A stretch of DNA of 64,000 nucleotides from Gemmatimonadaceae bacterium (GCA_019637445.1 JAHBVS010000001.1:903586-967585); one strand, 5' to 3'; counted from the stretch's first letter, positions 45,940 through 56,359 are shown. The notes: generated by a model from the sequence alone, not told the origin. A program made the numbers and translations.

Positions 45940-48900
45940 ACGGCGACGCGCTGCGCGCGGCGCTGGAGGCACGACTTGGGTCTCAGTACGAGATCGAAGG
46001 CCTGCTCGGCCAGGGCGGCATGGGCAGCGTCTTCCGCGCCCTGGACCGCACGCTGCACCGGCCGGTGGCCATCAAGGTCATCAGCGCCGACGTCGCGACG
46101 AACCCCGAGCTGAAGGAGCGCTTCCTCCTCGAGGCGCGCACGGTCGCCAAGCTGCGGCATCCAAACATCGTCGCCGTGTACAGCGCGGGCGACGCCGAGG
46201 GGCTGCTCTACTTCGTGATGGAGCTGGTGCCGGGCGAATCGCTGCGCGACCTGCTGTCGCGGGAAGGCAAGGTCGAACCCGCGCGGGCCGAACGCATCCT
46301 GCACGAGCTGGCGCTGGCACTGGACTACGCGCACCAGAGCGGCATCGTGCACCGCGACGTGAAGCCGGAGAACATCCTGCTCGACCGGGAGACCGGCCGT
46401 GCGATGCTCACGGACTTCGGCGTGGCGCGCGCGCTCGAGGGCAGCGGCAACATCACGGGCACGGGGATGATCCTCGGCAGCCCACGCTATATGAGCCCGG
46501 AGCAGGCCACCGGCGAGTCCACGCTCGACGGTCGCTCGGACCTCTATGCGCTGGCGCTGGTCGGCCACGAGATGTTCACGGGCAAGCCCGTGGTCGAGAG
46601 CGGCAACGTCGCGGGGATGTTGGTCAAGCATCTGACCGAGACGCCGAAGCCGATTGCCGAAGCGGCCGTGGAGGTGCCCGAAGGCGCCGCGGTGGCCATC
46701 GACCGCGCGCTCGCCAAGAACCGTGAGGAGCGTTGGGCCAGCGGCCGCGAGATGGCCGAGGTCATCGGGATGGCGTGGACGCCGACACCGGGCAGCGGCG
46801 TCACGCGCGCCATCGCCGCCGGTGGGCGGAAGCGCCAGAACCTCGCCTTCGCGCTCGGCGGCGCCGTGGTGATCGCCGGTGTGCTCGTCGGGATGGGGCT
46901 CAAGGCCCTCGGCAACCGCGCGGCCGGCGATCCGCGCAAGAGCTACGCGGTGCTTCCCTTCGAGATTCAGACGGGGAACGCCGAGGTGCAGTGGCTGCGC
47001 GACGGCGCGGTCAACATGCTGACGTTGGCGCTCGGCCAGTGGAGCGACCTCCGCGTCGTGGACTACGAGCGCACCCTCGCGCTGGTGCGCGACGCCGGCG
47101 TGGAGTCGCAGCGCGTCGGGTTGGAGGAGGCGCAGGGCATCGCCCGTCGTGGGGGCGCCGGCACCTTGGTGATGGGCCAGGTCTCGACGACCACCGACTC
47201 ACTGCTCGTGGTGGCGCGCCTGTACGACGTGCGCAGCGGTGACGCCTTGCAGACGGCCACGCGCGCCACAGCCCTGGGGGCAGACCCGCGCCCGCTGTTC
47301 GACGATCTCGCGCGTTATCTCCTGGACGTGGCCGGCGGCGCGCCCTCGGCCTCGGTGGAGATCGCCCGCGCGACGACGACCTCGATCGAGGCCTACCGCG
47401 CCTACCTGGATGGCGTGCGGCTGTTGCAATCGTGGCAGTTGGGACCGGCGGACTCGGCCTTCCAGGTCGCCATTCGCGCGGACTCCACGTTCGCCTTGGC
47501 CTGGCACAAGCGGGCCCTGGCCCTGGGTTGGGGCGACGCGTTCGGCGGCACCTATCAGCAGTCGGCGCAGCGCGCCGCGGACCTGTCTGATCGCCTGCCG
47601 GCGCGCGAGCGGGCCTTGGTACTTGGACATCGGGAGCTCTCGCTGGGGTTGCGGAGCGCCGGTGCAGGGGCGGCCAACGTGTCGGGGCGCGAGCACTACC
47701 AGGAATCCGCGCGCATCTACCGCACGCTGCTCGACACGGATTCGCTGGTCGCGGAGGCCTGGTATGGACTGGGCGACGCCTTGTTCCACGACGGCGGTCC
47801 GGGCGACTCGCTCAGCCAGGTGGTCAGGCGTCTCAGCGGCAGTGTGCGTGCATTCCAGCGCACGCTCGCCATCGACTCGACCTTCCACCTGGCGTACTCG
47901 CACCTGTTGCAGCAGTACCTGCAGTTCTCGTCGCCGCAGAGCAACCTCGTGCTCGTCGGAGACTCGGTACGCGCCGTGGTCGACGAGGCGACCATCCGTT
48001 CACTCGGCGGACAGGCAGGCATCCAGGCCATTCGCGACCGCACCAGAGCCCGCGGCATCGAATTGGCGCGCGGCTGGGTCCGTGCCGACGGACGGGCCAT
48101 CCAACCGCACGTCGCGCTGGCACAGGGGTTCGCCAACGCGGGCGAGCCAGACTCGGCCCTCGCGGCGATCCGCCGTGCACAGGCAGTGCCTGAACTCGAC
48201 AGACACGTACTGCGGATGCACGCCTCGCTGTTCCTGCATCTGGCCGACCGACCGGCCGAGGCCGCCCGCGAGATGCAGGAGTCGCTGCGAACCCTGCGTC
48301 CGGCCGACGTGTCGGCTTGGTCCGTGACCGATCGCATCACCTCTGTCATCGTCGGCACGACGGTCATGTCGGAGGTCGGCAACGTGACCGACGCGACGCG
48401 TGTGCTGGACCTCTTCGCCGCCGATGGCATGGGATCCAGCCCGCTGCCGCCGGCGAGCACACTCCGGTACTTCCTGATCGGTTCGCGCATCGCGAACGGC
48501 GTGCCGCTCACCGGCGCGCTGCGGGACACGCTGCTGCGCGGCATCGCCGTGGGAGACACGATGCAGGGCGGCGCGGGGCAGCAGATGCGCAGCGGCGCCA
48601 CGCCGATCCTCTACGTCGCATATCTCGCCACGCGCGACACCGTGTTCTCCAATGCTGTGCGACGCTTCGCGACGCCCGGCATGCGCCACAATGACCTCGA
48701 CGCGCTCGAGGCCCTGGCGCGCGGTGACACGGCGTCGGCCCGTCGCATCGCGGCGGAGTACACGGCCGTCGCGGACCTCGCCAACGGCGGCTTCTCGCTC
48801 GGCGGCATGCGCGCGGTGGCGCGGGCAGAGGTGCTGGCGGCGGTGGGCGAGCGGGAGAAGGCCATCGGCTACTTCGAGTCGCTCACACCGGCGCGGATGA

Positions 48901-49109
48901 ACTTCAACTTCATCGAGCCAGGCTTCGCCGTGTACACGCGCTCCTACCTGGCGCGCGCACGGCTGTATGAGGAGGCGGGAGACTACGCCAAGGCAATCAC
49001 CGCCATCGAGGAGTTCCTCGCGCGGACGGAACCCGGCGACTCATCCATCGAACCCGAGCGCCGCCAGGCGCGCGCCCAGCTGAATCGCCTGCGCGACCGC
49101 GGCCGATAA
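45936..49109 (+). CDS. Membrane Ser/Thr protein kinase with C-terminal TPR-like ectodomain
   Basis: 1057 residues from a GTG overlapping the aguA stop. The PknB-type kinase domain (about 15-280) is complete: P-loop LGQGGMGSVFRALD, Lys in PVAIKVISA, HRDVKPENILLD with D141, DFG at D160, and SPRYMSPEQATGES (activation/P+1 loop). One TM helix follows (FALGGAVVIAGVLVGMGLKA, near residue 300). Then comes a TolB-N-like segment (YAVLPFEIQTGNAEVQWLRD) and a long helical TPR-like region to the end (for example YRTLLDTDSLVAEAWYGLGD). This kinase-TM-TPR layout is common in Gemmatimonadota and Acidobacteriota. Substrates are unknown. Confidence 0.92.
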   Translation: MNGDALRAALEARLGSQYEIEGLLGQGGMGSVFRALDRTLHRPVAIKVISADVATNPELKERFLLEARTVAKLRHPNIVAVYSAGDAEGLLYFVMELVPGESLRDLLSREGKVEPARAERILHELALALDYAHQSGIVHRDVKPENILLDRETGRAMLTDFGVARALEGSGNITGTGMILGSPRYMSPEQATGESTLDGRSDLYALALVGHEMFTGKPVVESGNVAGMLVKHLTETPKPIAEAAVEVPEGAAVAIDRALAKNREERWASGREMAEVIGMAWTPTPGSGVTRAIAAGGRKRQNLAFALGGAVVIAGVLVGMGLKALGNRAAGDPRKSYAVLPFEIQTGNAEVQWLRDGAVNMLTLALGQWSDLRVVDYERTLALVRDAGVESQRVGLEEAQGIARRGGAGTLVMGQVSTTTDSLLVVARLYDVRSGDALQTATRATALGADPRPLFDDLARYLLDVAGGAPSASVEIARATTTSIEAYRAYLDGVRLLQSWQLGPADSAFQVAIRADSTFALAWHKRALALGWGDAFGGTYQQSAQRAADLSDRLPARERALVLGHRELSLGLRSAGAGAANVSGREHYQESARIYRTLLDTDSLVAEAWYGLGDALFHDGGPGDSLSQVVRRLSGSVRAFQRTLAIDSTFHLAYSHLLQQYLQFSSPQSNLVLVGDSVRAVVDEATIRSLGGQAGIQAIRDRTRARGIELARGWVRADGRAIQPHVALAQGFANAGEPDSALAAIRRAQAVPELDRHVLRMHASLFLHLADRPAEAAREMQESLRTLRPADVSAWSVTDRITSVIVGTTVMSEVGNVTDATRVLDLFAADGMGSSPLPPASTLRYFLIGSRIANGVPLTGALRDTLLRGIAVGDTMQGGAGQQMRSGATPILYVAYLATRDTVFSNAVRRFATPGMRHNDLDALEALARGDTASARRIAAEYTAVADLANGGFSLGGMRAVARAEVLAAVGEREKAIGYFESLTPARMNFNFIEPGFAVYTRSYLARARLYEEAGDYAKAITAIEEFLARTEPGDSSIEPERRQARAQLNRLRDRGR

Positions 49110-49141
49110 TCGTTAGGATTGGCCGTACCTCAATCCCCCAC

Positions 49142-50230
49142 ATGATTCGCAAGACCCTTCTCAGCCTCGCGCTGCCTCTCGTGGCGGCCTGTGGCGGCGG
49201 CGATGCGGCCGTACGCCTCGGGATGGCCGGCCCCTTCACCGAGGGATTTGGCCGCGCCAACCAACTGGGCGCGGAGCTCGCGGTGGAGCAAATCAACGCC
49301 GCCGGCGGCATTGACGGACGGATGTTGGCGCTCGTGCTGCGCGACGATGCCGGCGACGGCGCGCGGGCGGCGGCCATCGCCGAGGAGTTCGTGGCGGACG
49401 CCAGCATCGCCGCCGTGGTCGGGCACGTGACCTCGGGCGCAATGATGGCCGCCGCCGGCATCTACGACGGCGAGATGGTCGCGCTCGCCACGACGGCCTC
49501 GTCGGCAGCGATCACCGGCATCTCTCCCTGGGTCTTCCGCGTCATTTCCAGTGACTCGGCCAACGGCGCCGACCTCGCGCGATTCGCCGAGCGCCTGGGA
49601 CGCCGGCGCGTCGCCATCCTCTACGAGAACGACGCGTACGGCCGCGGCCTCGCCGCCGCCTTCCGCGGCAACTTCGGTGGCGAGGTGCTGACGATGGATC
49701 CCATCGACGCCGACGCCAGCGATTCCACCATCTACGCCGACTGGCTCGCGGCCCGCGCGCCGGACCTTGTGTTCGTCGCGGGCACCGAGCGCTCCGGCCT
49801 GGCACTGCTCGCAGCGGCGCGGCGGGCCGGCGTGCGCGCCGACTTCCTCGGTGGCGATGGATGGACGGGCGTCACGGTGGACACGGCCTTGGCCGAAGGC
49901 GCGCTGGTCGGCGCGCCATTCACCGCCGAGGACACGCGCGAGGCCGCCCAGGCCTTCGTGCGCGCCTTTCGCGAGAAGCACGGCTACGATCCCGACGGCA
50001 ACGCCGCGCTGGCCTACGACGCCGTCCAGGTGCTCGCGACGGCAATCCGCGCGGTGGGCAGCGAGCGCGGCCGCATCAGGGATTGGCTCGCGTCCCGCAG
50101 CACCGAGACTGCGATTCCAGGCGTCACGGGCGCCATCGCCTTCCAGGCCAGCGGCGACCCGATCGGCAAGTCGTTCACGATGACCCGCGTGCGCGGCGGC
50201 GCGCTGGTCCCCGTGGAGGGCAACCGCTGA
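49142..50230 (+). CDS. Periplasmic ligand-binding lipoprotein (Peripla_BP_6, LivJ-like)
   Basis: 362 residues. Lipoprotein signal ends [11 protein letters not shown] (lipobox Cys). The mature part has the type I bilobed fold: [60 protein letters not shown], and [20 protein letters not shown]. No ABC permease or ATPase genes follow. Instead the stop shares a base with the start of a chemoreceptor (TGATG). It may therefore serve as a ligand-binding partner for taxis rather than transport. Confidence 0.9.
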   Translation: MIRKTLLSLALPLVAACGGGDAAVRLGMAGPFTEGFGRANQLGAELAVEQINAAGGIDGRMLALVLRDDAGDGARAAAIAEEFVADASIAAVVGHVTSGAMMAAAGIYDGEMVALATTASSAAITGISPWVFRVISSDSANGADLARFAERLGRRRVAILYENDAYGRGLAAAFRGNFGGEVLTMDPIDADASDSTIYADWLAARAPDLVFVAGTERSGLALLAAARRAGVRADFLGGDGWTGVTVDTALAEGALVGAPFTAEDTREAAQAFVRAFREKHGYDPDGNAALAYDAVQVLATAIRAVGSERGRIRDWLASRSTETAIPGVTGAIAFQASGDPIGKSFTMTRVRGGALVPVEGNR

Positions 50231-51924
50231 TGCGCTTTGGCAGCATCCGTGTCCGGCTCATCGCCGGCCTCTCGCTGATGATCGTGCTGCTCTTCGCGGC
50301 GGGACTCGTCGGGCGTGCCTCCATCGCCAGCCTGGGCGATGAGCTGACCGCGACGGTTGAGAACGTGCAGCGTGAGGGGTCGGCCACCGCCGCGTTGGGC
50401 ACCAACGTCGCCTTGGCGCTCGCAGCGGGGCAGCGCTACCTGGACCGGCTTGAGGCGGCCGACCGCGACGCCTTCCGCAACGCCGGCTGGTCCGCGCACG
50501 AGGCCCAGCGGCGCATCACCGCCTCGGGTGGGCTGACGGCGATGGAGATCGGGCTCGTCGCGGAGATCGACGGGCGACTCTCGCGCATCGAGACCGGTCT
50601 CGCCGCGGCGCACCGACTGCGCGAACTCGGACGCACGCCGGAGGCCGCGGCCCGCGCGGCGCAGTTGCGCGACGAGGAGCGCGCGCTGACAGCGGAGATC
50701 GAGCAGTTGGGCGCGTTGCGCGCCACCCAAGTGGAGCTGACGCTCGAGCGCGCCCGACTCCTCGCCGCAGAACGGCGCCAGGTCCTGCTGATCGTCGTGC
50801 TTGGCGCCATCGTGCTCGGCGTCGTGGTGGTCAGCACCACGACCCGCAGCATCACGCGCCCACTGGACCTGCTCGTGCGGCACGCGCACGCGCTGAGCCG
50901 CGGCAACCTCGAGGCCCGCACCGACGGTGACCTCCCCGGCGAGTTCCAGGAACTCGCCGAGGCGATGAACCACACCGCCGCCTCGCTCACGCGCGTGTCC
51001 GGCGTGGCGAACTCCACCGCAGAGGACGTCGCCACCTCGGCACAGCAGCTCACCAGCGCTGCCGAGCAGGTGGCGATGGCCGCGTCGCAGACGGCGACGG
51101 CGATGGCCGAGGTCACCGAAGGCGCCGAGACACAGGTCAGTGTGCTGCGCGAGGCCGACGACGCGCTGTCCGGCGTGCGCGCCCGAGCCAACGACGTGCA
51201 GATGGGCGCCGAGGAAGTAGCTGAGTTGGCGCGCGCGATCGAGGCCGAGGCCAAGCAGAAGCGCAGCGAGCTCGACCGTGCCCGCGTGCTGCTGGGGGAG
51301 ATCCGCAGTTCAGTGGAGACCGCCGCCGTCGAAGTGGCCGAGTTGACGACCACCACCACGCGCATCAACGGATTCGTGGAGATCGTCAGCCGCATCGCCG
51401 AGCAGACGAACCTGCTGGCGCTGAATGCGGCGATCGAGGCCACGCGGGCGGGCGCGGCGGGACGCGGATTCTCGAACGTCGCCGAGGAAGTGCGCAAGCT
51501 GGCCGACCAGGCGCAGTCCGCGGCGGACGACGTGGTGCGCCTCACGGCTGCCGTGACGCGTCGCATCAAGGCCACCACCGAGGCGATGGCCACCGGCACC
51601 ACGCGCGTGGGTGAGATTGACTCGGTCAGCGCGGGCATCAACACCGCGCTCACCTCGATCTCCGGTTCGGCGGAGTTGACGCGGCAGGCAGCATCCGTGG
51701 TGGGCGAGGCAGCCAAGCAGAACGCGACGGCCACCGAGGCCGCCGCCGCGGGTATCGCCGCAGCCGTGCGCGCCGCCGAGGGGCACGCCGCCGCCGCGCA
51801 GCAGGTCAGCGCGTCCACCGAGGAGCAGAGCGCAGCCTGCGAGGAGATGTCCTCGGCGGCCAACGCGCTGCAGCAGGGCTCCGTGCACCTCAAGGACATC
51901 GTGTCGGGGCTGCGCGGCGGATGA
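50230..51924 (+). CDS. Methyl-accepting chemotaxis protein
   Basis: 564 residues. TM1 is about residues 10-30; a helical periplasmic domain spans about 31-182; TM2 is about 183-203 ([16 protein letters not shown]). A HAMP domain follows ([20 protein letters not shown]), then the cytoplasmic coiled coil. The signalling hairpin tip is [20 protein letters not shown] followed by [20 protein letters not shown], the universal MCP signature that binds CheA/CheW. Its ATG overlaps the binding-protein stop and its own stop overlaps queC (ATGA). Confidence 0.94.
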   Translation: MRFGSIRVRLIAGLSLMIVLLFAAGLVGRASIASLGDELTATVENVQREGSATAALGTNVALALAAGQRYLDRLEAADRDAFRNAGWSAHEAQRRITASGGLTAMEIGLVAEIDGRLSRIETGLAAAHRLRELGRTPEAAARAAQLRDEERALTAEIEQLGALRATQVELTLERARLLAAERRQVLLIVVLGAIVLGVVVVSTTTRSITRPLDLLVRHAHALSRGNLEARTDGDLPGEFQELAEAMNHTAASLTRVSGVANSTAEDVATSAQQLTSAAEQVAMAASQTATAMAEVTEGAETQVSVLREADDALSGVRARANDVQMGAEEVAELARAIEAEAKQKRSELDRARVLLGEIRSSVETAAVEVAELTTTTTRINGFVEIVSRIAEQTNLLALNAAIEATRAGAAGRGFSNVAEEVRKLADQAQSAADDVVRLTAAVTRRIKATTEAMATGTTRVGEIDSVSAGINTALTSISGSAELTRQAASVVGEAAKQNATATEAAAAGIAAAVRAAEGHAAAAQQVSASTEEQSAACEEMSSAANALQQGSVHLKDIVSGLRGG

Positions 51925-52619
51925 CGGCGGCTGCGGCGTTGTTGGAGCCGGTCGCCGAGGGCACACCGGGCGTGGTGCTGCTCAGCGGCGGGCTCGATTC
52001 CACCACCGTGCTGGCCGCGGCCAGCACGGCCGGCTACGCGGTCAACGCGCTGACCTTCCGCTACGGGCAGCGCCACGACATCGAGATCGCGAAGGCTGCG
52101 GCGCTCGCGACACATTGGAGGGTCGCACGGCACGTGGTCGCCAACATCGACCTGCGGCTCTTCGGCGGCTCGGCGCTCACCGCCGACATCGCCGTGCCGA
52201 AGGACCGCGAGCACGAGGCGATTGGCGAGGGCATTCCCATCACCTACGTGCCGGCGCGCAATACGATTTTCCTGTCCTATGCCTTGGCCTGGGCGGAGAC
52301 CTTGGGTGCCGGGGACATCCTGATCGGCGTGAACGCGCTGGACTACAGCGGCTATCCCGACTGCCGGCCGGAGTACATCGCGGCGTTCGAACGCATGGCC
52401 AACCTGGCAACGAAGGCGGGCGTGGAGGGCACGGTGCGGACCCGCATCCTCACGCCGCTGATGCAGCTCGACAAGGCAGGGATCATCCGGGCGGGCCGGG
52501 CGCTGGGCGTGGACTATGAAATGACCATCTCCTGCTACGACCCGTCGCCGGCCGGGGAGCCCTGCGGGCGATGCGATGCCTGCCTGCTCCGGGCCAAGGG
52601 ATTCGCCGAGGCCGGTTAG
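51921..52619 (+). CDS. queC: 7-cyano-7-deazaguanine (preQ0) synthase
   Basis: 232 residues; ATP-dependent conversion of 7-carboxy-7-deazaguanine to preQ0 in queuosine/archaeosine-type biosynthesis. The PP-loop is [15 protein letters not shown] (residues 21-35). The zinc site near the C-terminus has the C-x8+-CGRCDAC pattern ([18 protein letters not shown]). The [18 protein letters not shown] and [16 protein letters not shown] blocks are diagnostic. ATGA overlap with the chemoreceptor gene suggests a shared transcript despite unrelated function. Confidence 0.95.
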   Translation: MTAAAALLEPVAEGTPGVVLLSGGLDSTTVLAAASTAGYAVNALTFRYGQRHDIEIAKAAALATHWRVARHVVANIDLRLFGGSALTADIAVPKDREHEAIGEGIPITYVPARNTIFLSYALAWAETLGAGDILIGVNALDYSGYPDCRPEYIAAFERMANLATKAGVEGTVRTRILTPLMQLDKAGIIRAGRALGVDYEMTISCYDPSPAGEPCGRCDACLLRAKGFAEAG

Positions 52620-52642
52620 ATTGCGCGGGGGTCCAACGCGCC

Positions 52643-53272
52643 ATGTATACCGTCAAGGAAATCTTCTATACGCTGCAGGGCGAGGGCTTTCACGCCGGTC
52701 GCCCGGCCGTGTTCTGCCGCTTCTCGGGCTGCAACCTCTGGACGGGGCGCGAGGAGGATCGCGCCTCGGCCGTTTGCACGTTCTGCGACACGGACTTCGT
52801 GGGCGTGGGGCCGGACGGCGGGAAGTTCGCGACGGCGGAGGAGCTGGCAGACGCCGTGGCTCGGCAGTGGCCGACCAGTGCCGGTGGCCGCCCGTTCGTG
52901 GTCTGCACTGGCGGCGAACCCCTGCTGCAGCTGGACGAGCCGGCGATTGCCGCACTGCACGCGCGGGGCTTCGAGGTGGCCGTGGAGACCAACGGCACAC
53001 AGGAGGTGCCGCCGAGCCTCGACTGGGTCTGCGTCAGCCCCAAGGCCGAGGCTACGCTACGGGCGACGTCGGGCAACGAGCTCAAGCTGGTGTTCCCGCA
53101 GCCCACGGCGCCCCCGGAGCGCTTCGAGGGCTACGCGTTTGCGCACTTCTTCCTGCAGCCGATGGACGGGCCGCAGGTGGCGGAGGCCACGGCAGCTGCG
53201 GTGGCCTACTGCCTGGCGAACCCCAAGTGGCGCCTCTCGGTCCAGACCCACAAGGCCCTGGGGATCCGATAG
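52643..53272 (+). CDS. queE: 7-carboxy-7-deazaguanine synthase (radical SAM)
   Basis: 209 residues. Starts MYTVKEIFYTLQGEGFHAGR, a QueE hallmark. The cluster-binding Cys set is CRFSGCNLWTG...CTFCDTDF: the first Cys pair is followed by an inserted loop before CxxC, as in compact QueE enzymes. Next come VCTGGEPLLQLD (SAM-binding GGEP) and VAVETNGTQEVP. It acts one step before QueC. ATG at 52643, 23 nt after the queC stop; the frame upstream is a shadow. QueD is not in the window. Confidence 0.94.
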   Translation: MYTVKEIFYTLQGEGFHAGRPAVFCRFSGCNLWTGREEDRASAVCTFCDTDFVGVGPDGGKFATAEELADAVARQWPTSAGGRPFVVCTGGEPLLQLDEPAIAALHARGFEVAVETNGTQEVPPSLDWVCVSPKAEATLRATSGNELKLVFPQPTAPPERFEGYAFAHFFLQPMDGPQVAEATAAAVAYCLANPKWRLSVQTHKALGIR

Positions 53273-53320
53273 GCCGTCCGGAAGCATTGACGGATGCGCC
53301 ACCTATACGGATGTTTGAGC

Positions 53321-53353
53321 GTCCTTCGGGACGGTGACGTCCGTCACCGTCCC
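53321..53353 (+). promoter_or_regulatory. Overlapping alternative hairpins upstream of the second TonB receptor
   Basis: GTCC-TTCG-GGAC (53321-53332) is a TTCG-tetraloop hairpin. It overlaps the left arm of a stronger perfect hairpin GGGACGGTGAC-GTCC-GTCACCGTCCC (53328-53353). The two cannot form together. They lie between queE and the receptor ATG; the larger one may end the que transcript (no U-tract) or modulate the receptor leader. Confidence 0.4.
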
Positions 53354-53410
53354 GGACTGGGGTCCAAGCGGGGCCCTGCCGAATCCCTTCCGCTTCGAGG
53401 GCAGTCTCGT

Positions 53411-56284
53411 ATGCGCATTCGTTTCGTCAGCAGGTTGCTCGCGGTCGCCGCCTTCCTCGCCGCCGCCGGTGCCGCCGACGCACAGTCGGGCATTGTCACG
53501 GGTCTGGTGCGCGATGCCGACAGCGGCCAGCCGCTGCAAGGCGTCCAGGTGCAGGTGATGACGGGCACGACGGCCGTCGGCAGCGGGGCCACCGCAGCTG
53601 ATGGCCGTTATCGCATCGCGAACGTTCCGGCGGGCACCTATGCCGTGACCGCGCGCAGCGTGGGCTACGCCCAGCGGCGCGTCGAGGGTGTCTCGGTGAC
53701 ATCCGGTCAGACGACGACCCTCGACATCTCGATGTCGCTGAGCGCGACGGTGCTGAACCCGGTGACGACGACCGGTACGCGCGGCGCCGAGCCCGAGAAG
53801 GTGTTGGACTCGCCGAACTCGATCTCGCTGGTGAGCTCGGAGCGCATCGCTGAGCGTCCGGCGGCGACGGTGACCGATCACCTCAAGGGCCAGCCGGGCC
53901 TGTCGATCTCGAACGGCGGCATCGTGCAGGCCAACATCGTCTCGCGTGGCTTCAACAACGCCTTCTCGACGTCGATGCTGATGCTGCAGGACTACCGCTT
54001 CGCCGGCGTGCCGTCGCTGCGCGTCAACGTGCCCTTCCTGTTCACGGGCACCGGCGAGGACATCGACCGCATCGAGGTGCTGCAGGGTCCGGCCTCGGCG
54101 CTCTACGGCCCGAACTCGGGCAACGGCGTGCTGCACGTGATCACGAAGTCGCCGTTCCAGAGCCAGGGGACGTCGCTGACGCTGGACGGCGGCGAGCGCT
54201 CGCTGTTCCGCGTCGCCGGCCGCCACGCGGGCGTGTTCGGCAACAACAAGTTCGGCTACAAGCTCTCGGGCGAGTTCTTCCGGGCGAATGACTTTGAGTA
54301 CAACGACCCGAACGAGCCGGCGACGTACTCGGCGACGGACACGCGCATTCCGACCTCGCGCCGCGGCCAGGCCGTCGCGCGCGACTTCGACCTCTCGAAG
54401 ATCGGCATGGAGGCGCGGCTCGACTGGCGCCCGAACGAGGACACCGAGGCCATCACGACCTTCGGTTATTCCAAGATCGGCAACGCCATCGAGATCACGA
54501 CGACCTTTGGCGCCGCGCAGGCGCAGAACTGGAGCTACACCAACTTCCAGCAGCGCTTCCGCCACAAGAAGTTCTTCGCGCAGGTGTTCTACAACGCGTC
54601 GAACTCGGGCAACGCGGACGCCAATGACGACAATGGCACCTTCTACCTCCGCAGCGGCATCCCGGTGGTGGACAAGTCGACGGTCCTGGTCGGCCAGGTG
54701 CAGCAGGGCCTGCAGCTGGGCAGCACGAAGCTGACCGCCGGCCTCGACGTGATCAGCACCACGCCGCAGACGGAAGGCACGATCATGGGCCGCAACGAGG
54801 ACGATGACGGCATCCTCGAGACCGGCGCCTACCTGCAGGTGACGCAGCCGCTGTCCGAGAAGTTCGACTTCCTCGGCGCGGTGCGTGCGGACGCCAACTC
54901 GCGCATCGAGGGCACGCAGTTCTCGCCGCGTGCGGCGATCCTCTACAAGGCGACGCCGACGCAGAACTTCCGCTTCACGTTCAACCGCGCGTTTGGCTCG
55001 CCGGCCTCGTTCTCGATGTTCCTCGACCAGTGGTCGGGCCAGACGGCCAACCTCGGACCGGCCGTCAACAACCCGGCCACGGGCAACACCGAGGTCCGCA
55101 TCTTCGGCAACCCGTCCAAGGAAGGCTGGCAGTACAATCGCAGCTGCACGACGGGCCAGGCCAGCGCGCTCGGCCTCTGCATGCGCAACAACGCCTACGG
55201 TGCGGCGCCGGGCGCCATCGCCGGCTCGGCGGTCTTCCCGCAGCTGATGGGCACCCTTGTCGCGCCGGGCACGCCGCTGGCGCTGGCCTTGGCTGCTGGC
55301 ATCCCGGGCCTTCCGGCGCCGCAGGTCGCCAACATCGCGGCCGGCCTTGGCGCGCTGGTGCCGACGAACACGCAGGCACCGCTGCTCCTCCGCAATGTCC
55401 TCGCCGGCAACGCGGTCACGCCGTTCAGCTCGGCGGTTGACCTCTCCCCGCTCGGCGCAAACTTCTCCAATACCTGGGAGATCGGCTACAAGGGCATCAT
55501 CGGCGACAAGATGCGCCTGGCCATCGACTACTGGTACCAGATCCGTCCCGCCGATCCGACGACGCAGGTCGTCAACGGCGACGACGTCCTGTTCATGGAC
55601 CCGGCGGCCCTCGGTGCCTACCTCGGCAACCCGGCCAACGGCGTTGTCGGCCCGGGTGGCCTGCTCGCCAACAACGGCGTGCCCCTCGCCAACCACGGCG
55701 CGATCGTGACGGGCTGGGTAACGCAGATCGCCGGCATCCCGGCCGGCACGTTGGACTTCGCCAACGACCTGTATGACCGCTCGTACCTGGTGTTCACGTA
55801 CCAGAACGCGTCCGGCCAGGTGGACGTGCGCGGAGTGGACGTCGGCTTCGACTACCTGTTCAACGACATGTACAGCGTGGAGGCGTCGTACTCGAACCTC
55901 TCGCGCAACGTGTTCGCCGACGCGACGGGTGCCTCCGCGGCCAACCCGCTCGCAGCCAACACGCCGAAGCACCGCGCGACGCTGACGTTCCGGCGCGTGG
56001 ATGAGATGAAGGGCATGAGCATGGAAGTCCGCGGCCGTTACATGGACGCCTTCCCGGTGAACTCGGGCGTGCTCAACTCCTACAACATCGGCACGCCGAC
56101 GCGCTATCCGGCCGTGCCGGTGAACGCGTTCCTGGATGCCGGTTTCTCCTGGCGCCTGCCGGTGGCCCAGAACATCCGCTGGTCGCTGAACATCCAGAAC
56201 CTGCTGAACAACGAGGTGCAGTCCTTCGCCGGCGTCGCGCCGGTGGGCCGCCTCGCCACGACGCGGGTGCAGTACACCTTCTGA
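53411..56284 (+). CDS. TonB-dependent receptor with carboxypeptidase regulatory-like domain
   Basis: 957 residues. Signal peptide MRIRFVSRLLAVAAFLAAAG, cleavage near ADAQ. A CarboxypepD_reg-like domain (GIVTGLVRDADSGQPLQGVQ, about residues 26-100) is followed by a plug domain containing SISLVSSERIAERPAATVTD and the TonB-receptor signature RIEVLQGPASALYGPNSGNG. The barrel ends LATTRVQYTF with a terminal Phe. The layout is like iron-siderophore/cobalamin receptors, but the substrate cannot be told. A long Ala/Gly/Pro-rich extracellular loop lies near residues 595-660. ATG at 53411 was chosen at the signal peptide; the ORF upstream is a shadow. Confidence 0.93.
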   Translation: MRIRFVSRLLAVAAFLAAAGAADAQSGIVTGLVRDADSGQPLQGVQVQVMTGTTAVGSGATAADGRYRIANVPAGTYAVTARSVGYAQRRVEGVSVTSGQTTTLDISMSLSATVLNPVTTTGTRGAEPEKVLDSPNSISLVSSERIAERPAATVTDHLKGQPGLSISNGGIVQANIVSRGFNNAFSTSMLMLQDYRFAGVPSLRVNVPFLFTGTGEDIDRIEVLQGPASALYGPNSGNGVLHVITKSPFQSQGTSLTLDGGERSLFRVAGRHAGVFGNNKFGYKLSGEFFRANDFEYNDPNEPATYSATDTRIPTSRRGQAVARDFDLSKIGMEARLDWRPNEDTEAITTFGYSKIGNAIEITTTFGAAQAQNWSYTNFQQRFRHKKFFAQVFYNASNSGNADANDDNGTFYLRSGIPVVDKSTVLVGQVQQGLQLGSTKLTAGLDVISTTPQTEGTIMGRNEDDDGILETGAYLQVTQPLSEKFDFLGAVRADANSRIEGTQFSPRAAILYKATPTQNFRFTFNRAFGSPASFSMFLDQWSGQTANLGPAVNNPATGNTEVRIFGNPSKEGWQYNRSCTTGQASALGLCMRNNAYGAAPGAIAGSAVFPQLMGTLVAPGTPLALALAAGIPGLPAPQVANIAAGLGALVPTNTQAPLLLRNVLAGNAVTPFSSAVDLSPLGANFSNTWEIGYKGIIGDKMRLAIDYWYQIRPADPTTQVVNGDDVLFMDPAALGAYLGNPANGVVGPGGLLANNGVPLANHGAIVTGWVTQIAGIPAGTLDFANDLYDRSYLVFTYQNASGQVDVRGVDVGFDYLFNDMYSVEASYSNLSRNVFADATGASAANPLAANTPKHRATLTFRRVDEMKGMSMEVRGRYMDAFPVNSGVLNSYNIGTPTRYPAVPVNAFLDAGFSWRLPVAQNIRWSLNIQNLLNNEVQSFAGVAPVGRLATTRVQYTF

Positions 56285-56313
56285 TCGTTCCCTCACCCGA
56301 TCAGGAGTCACGG

Positions 56314-56344
56314 AGGGGGGTGGGCCGCGAGGCCCGCCCCCCTT
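56314..56344 (+). terminator. Probable transcription terminator after the TonB receptor
   Basis: AGGGGGGTGGGCC-GCGA-GGCCCGCCCCCCTT: a roughly 13-pair GC stem (one G-T pair) with a GNRA-type loop, 30 nt after the receptor stop and 16 nt before the next start. Only a short T stretch follows (TTCGTGTATCTT), so it is a plausible but imperfect intrinsic terminator. Confidence 0.65.
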
Positions 56345-56359
56345 CGTGTATCTTGCGGG

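Noticed and set aside
53273-53410. preQ1 riboswitch near queC/queE
   Set aside because: No preQ1-I, II or III core was found. The hairpins lie downstream of queE, in front of a TonB receptor rather than in front of queuosine genes.
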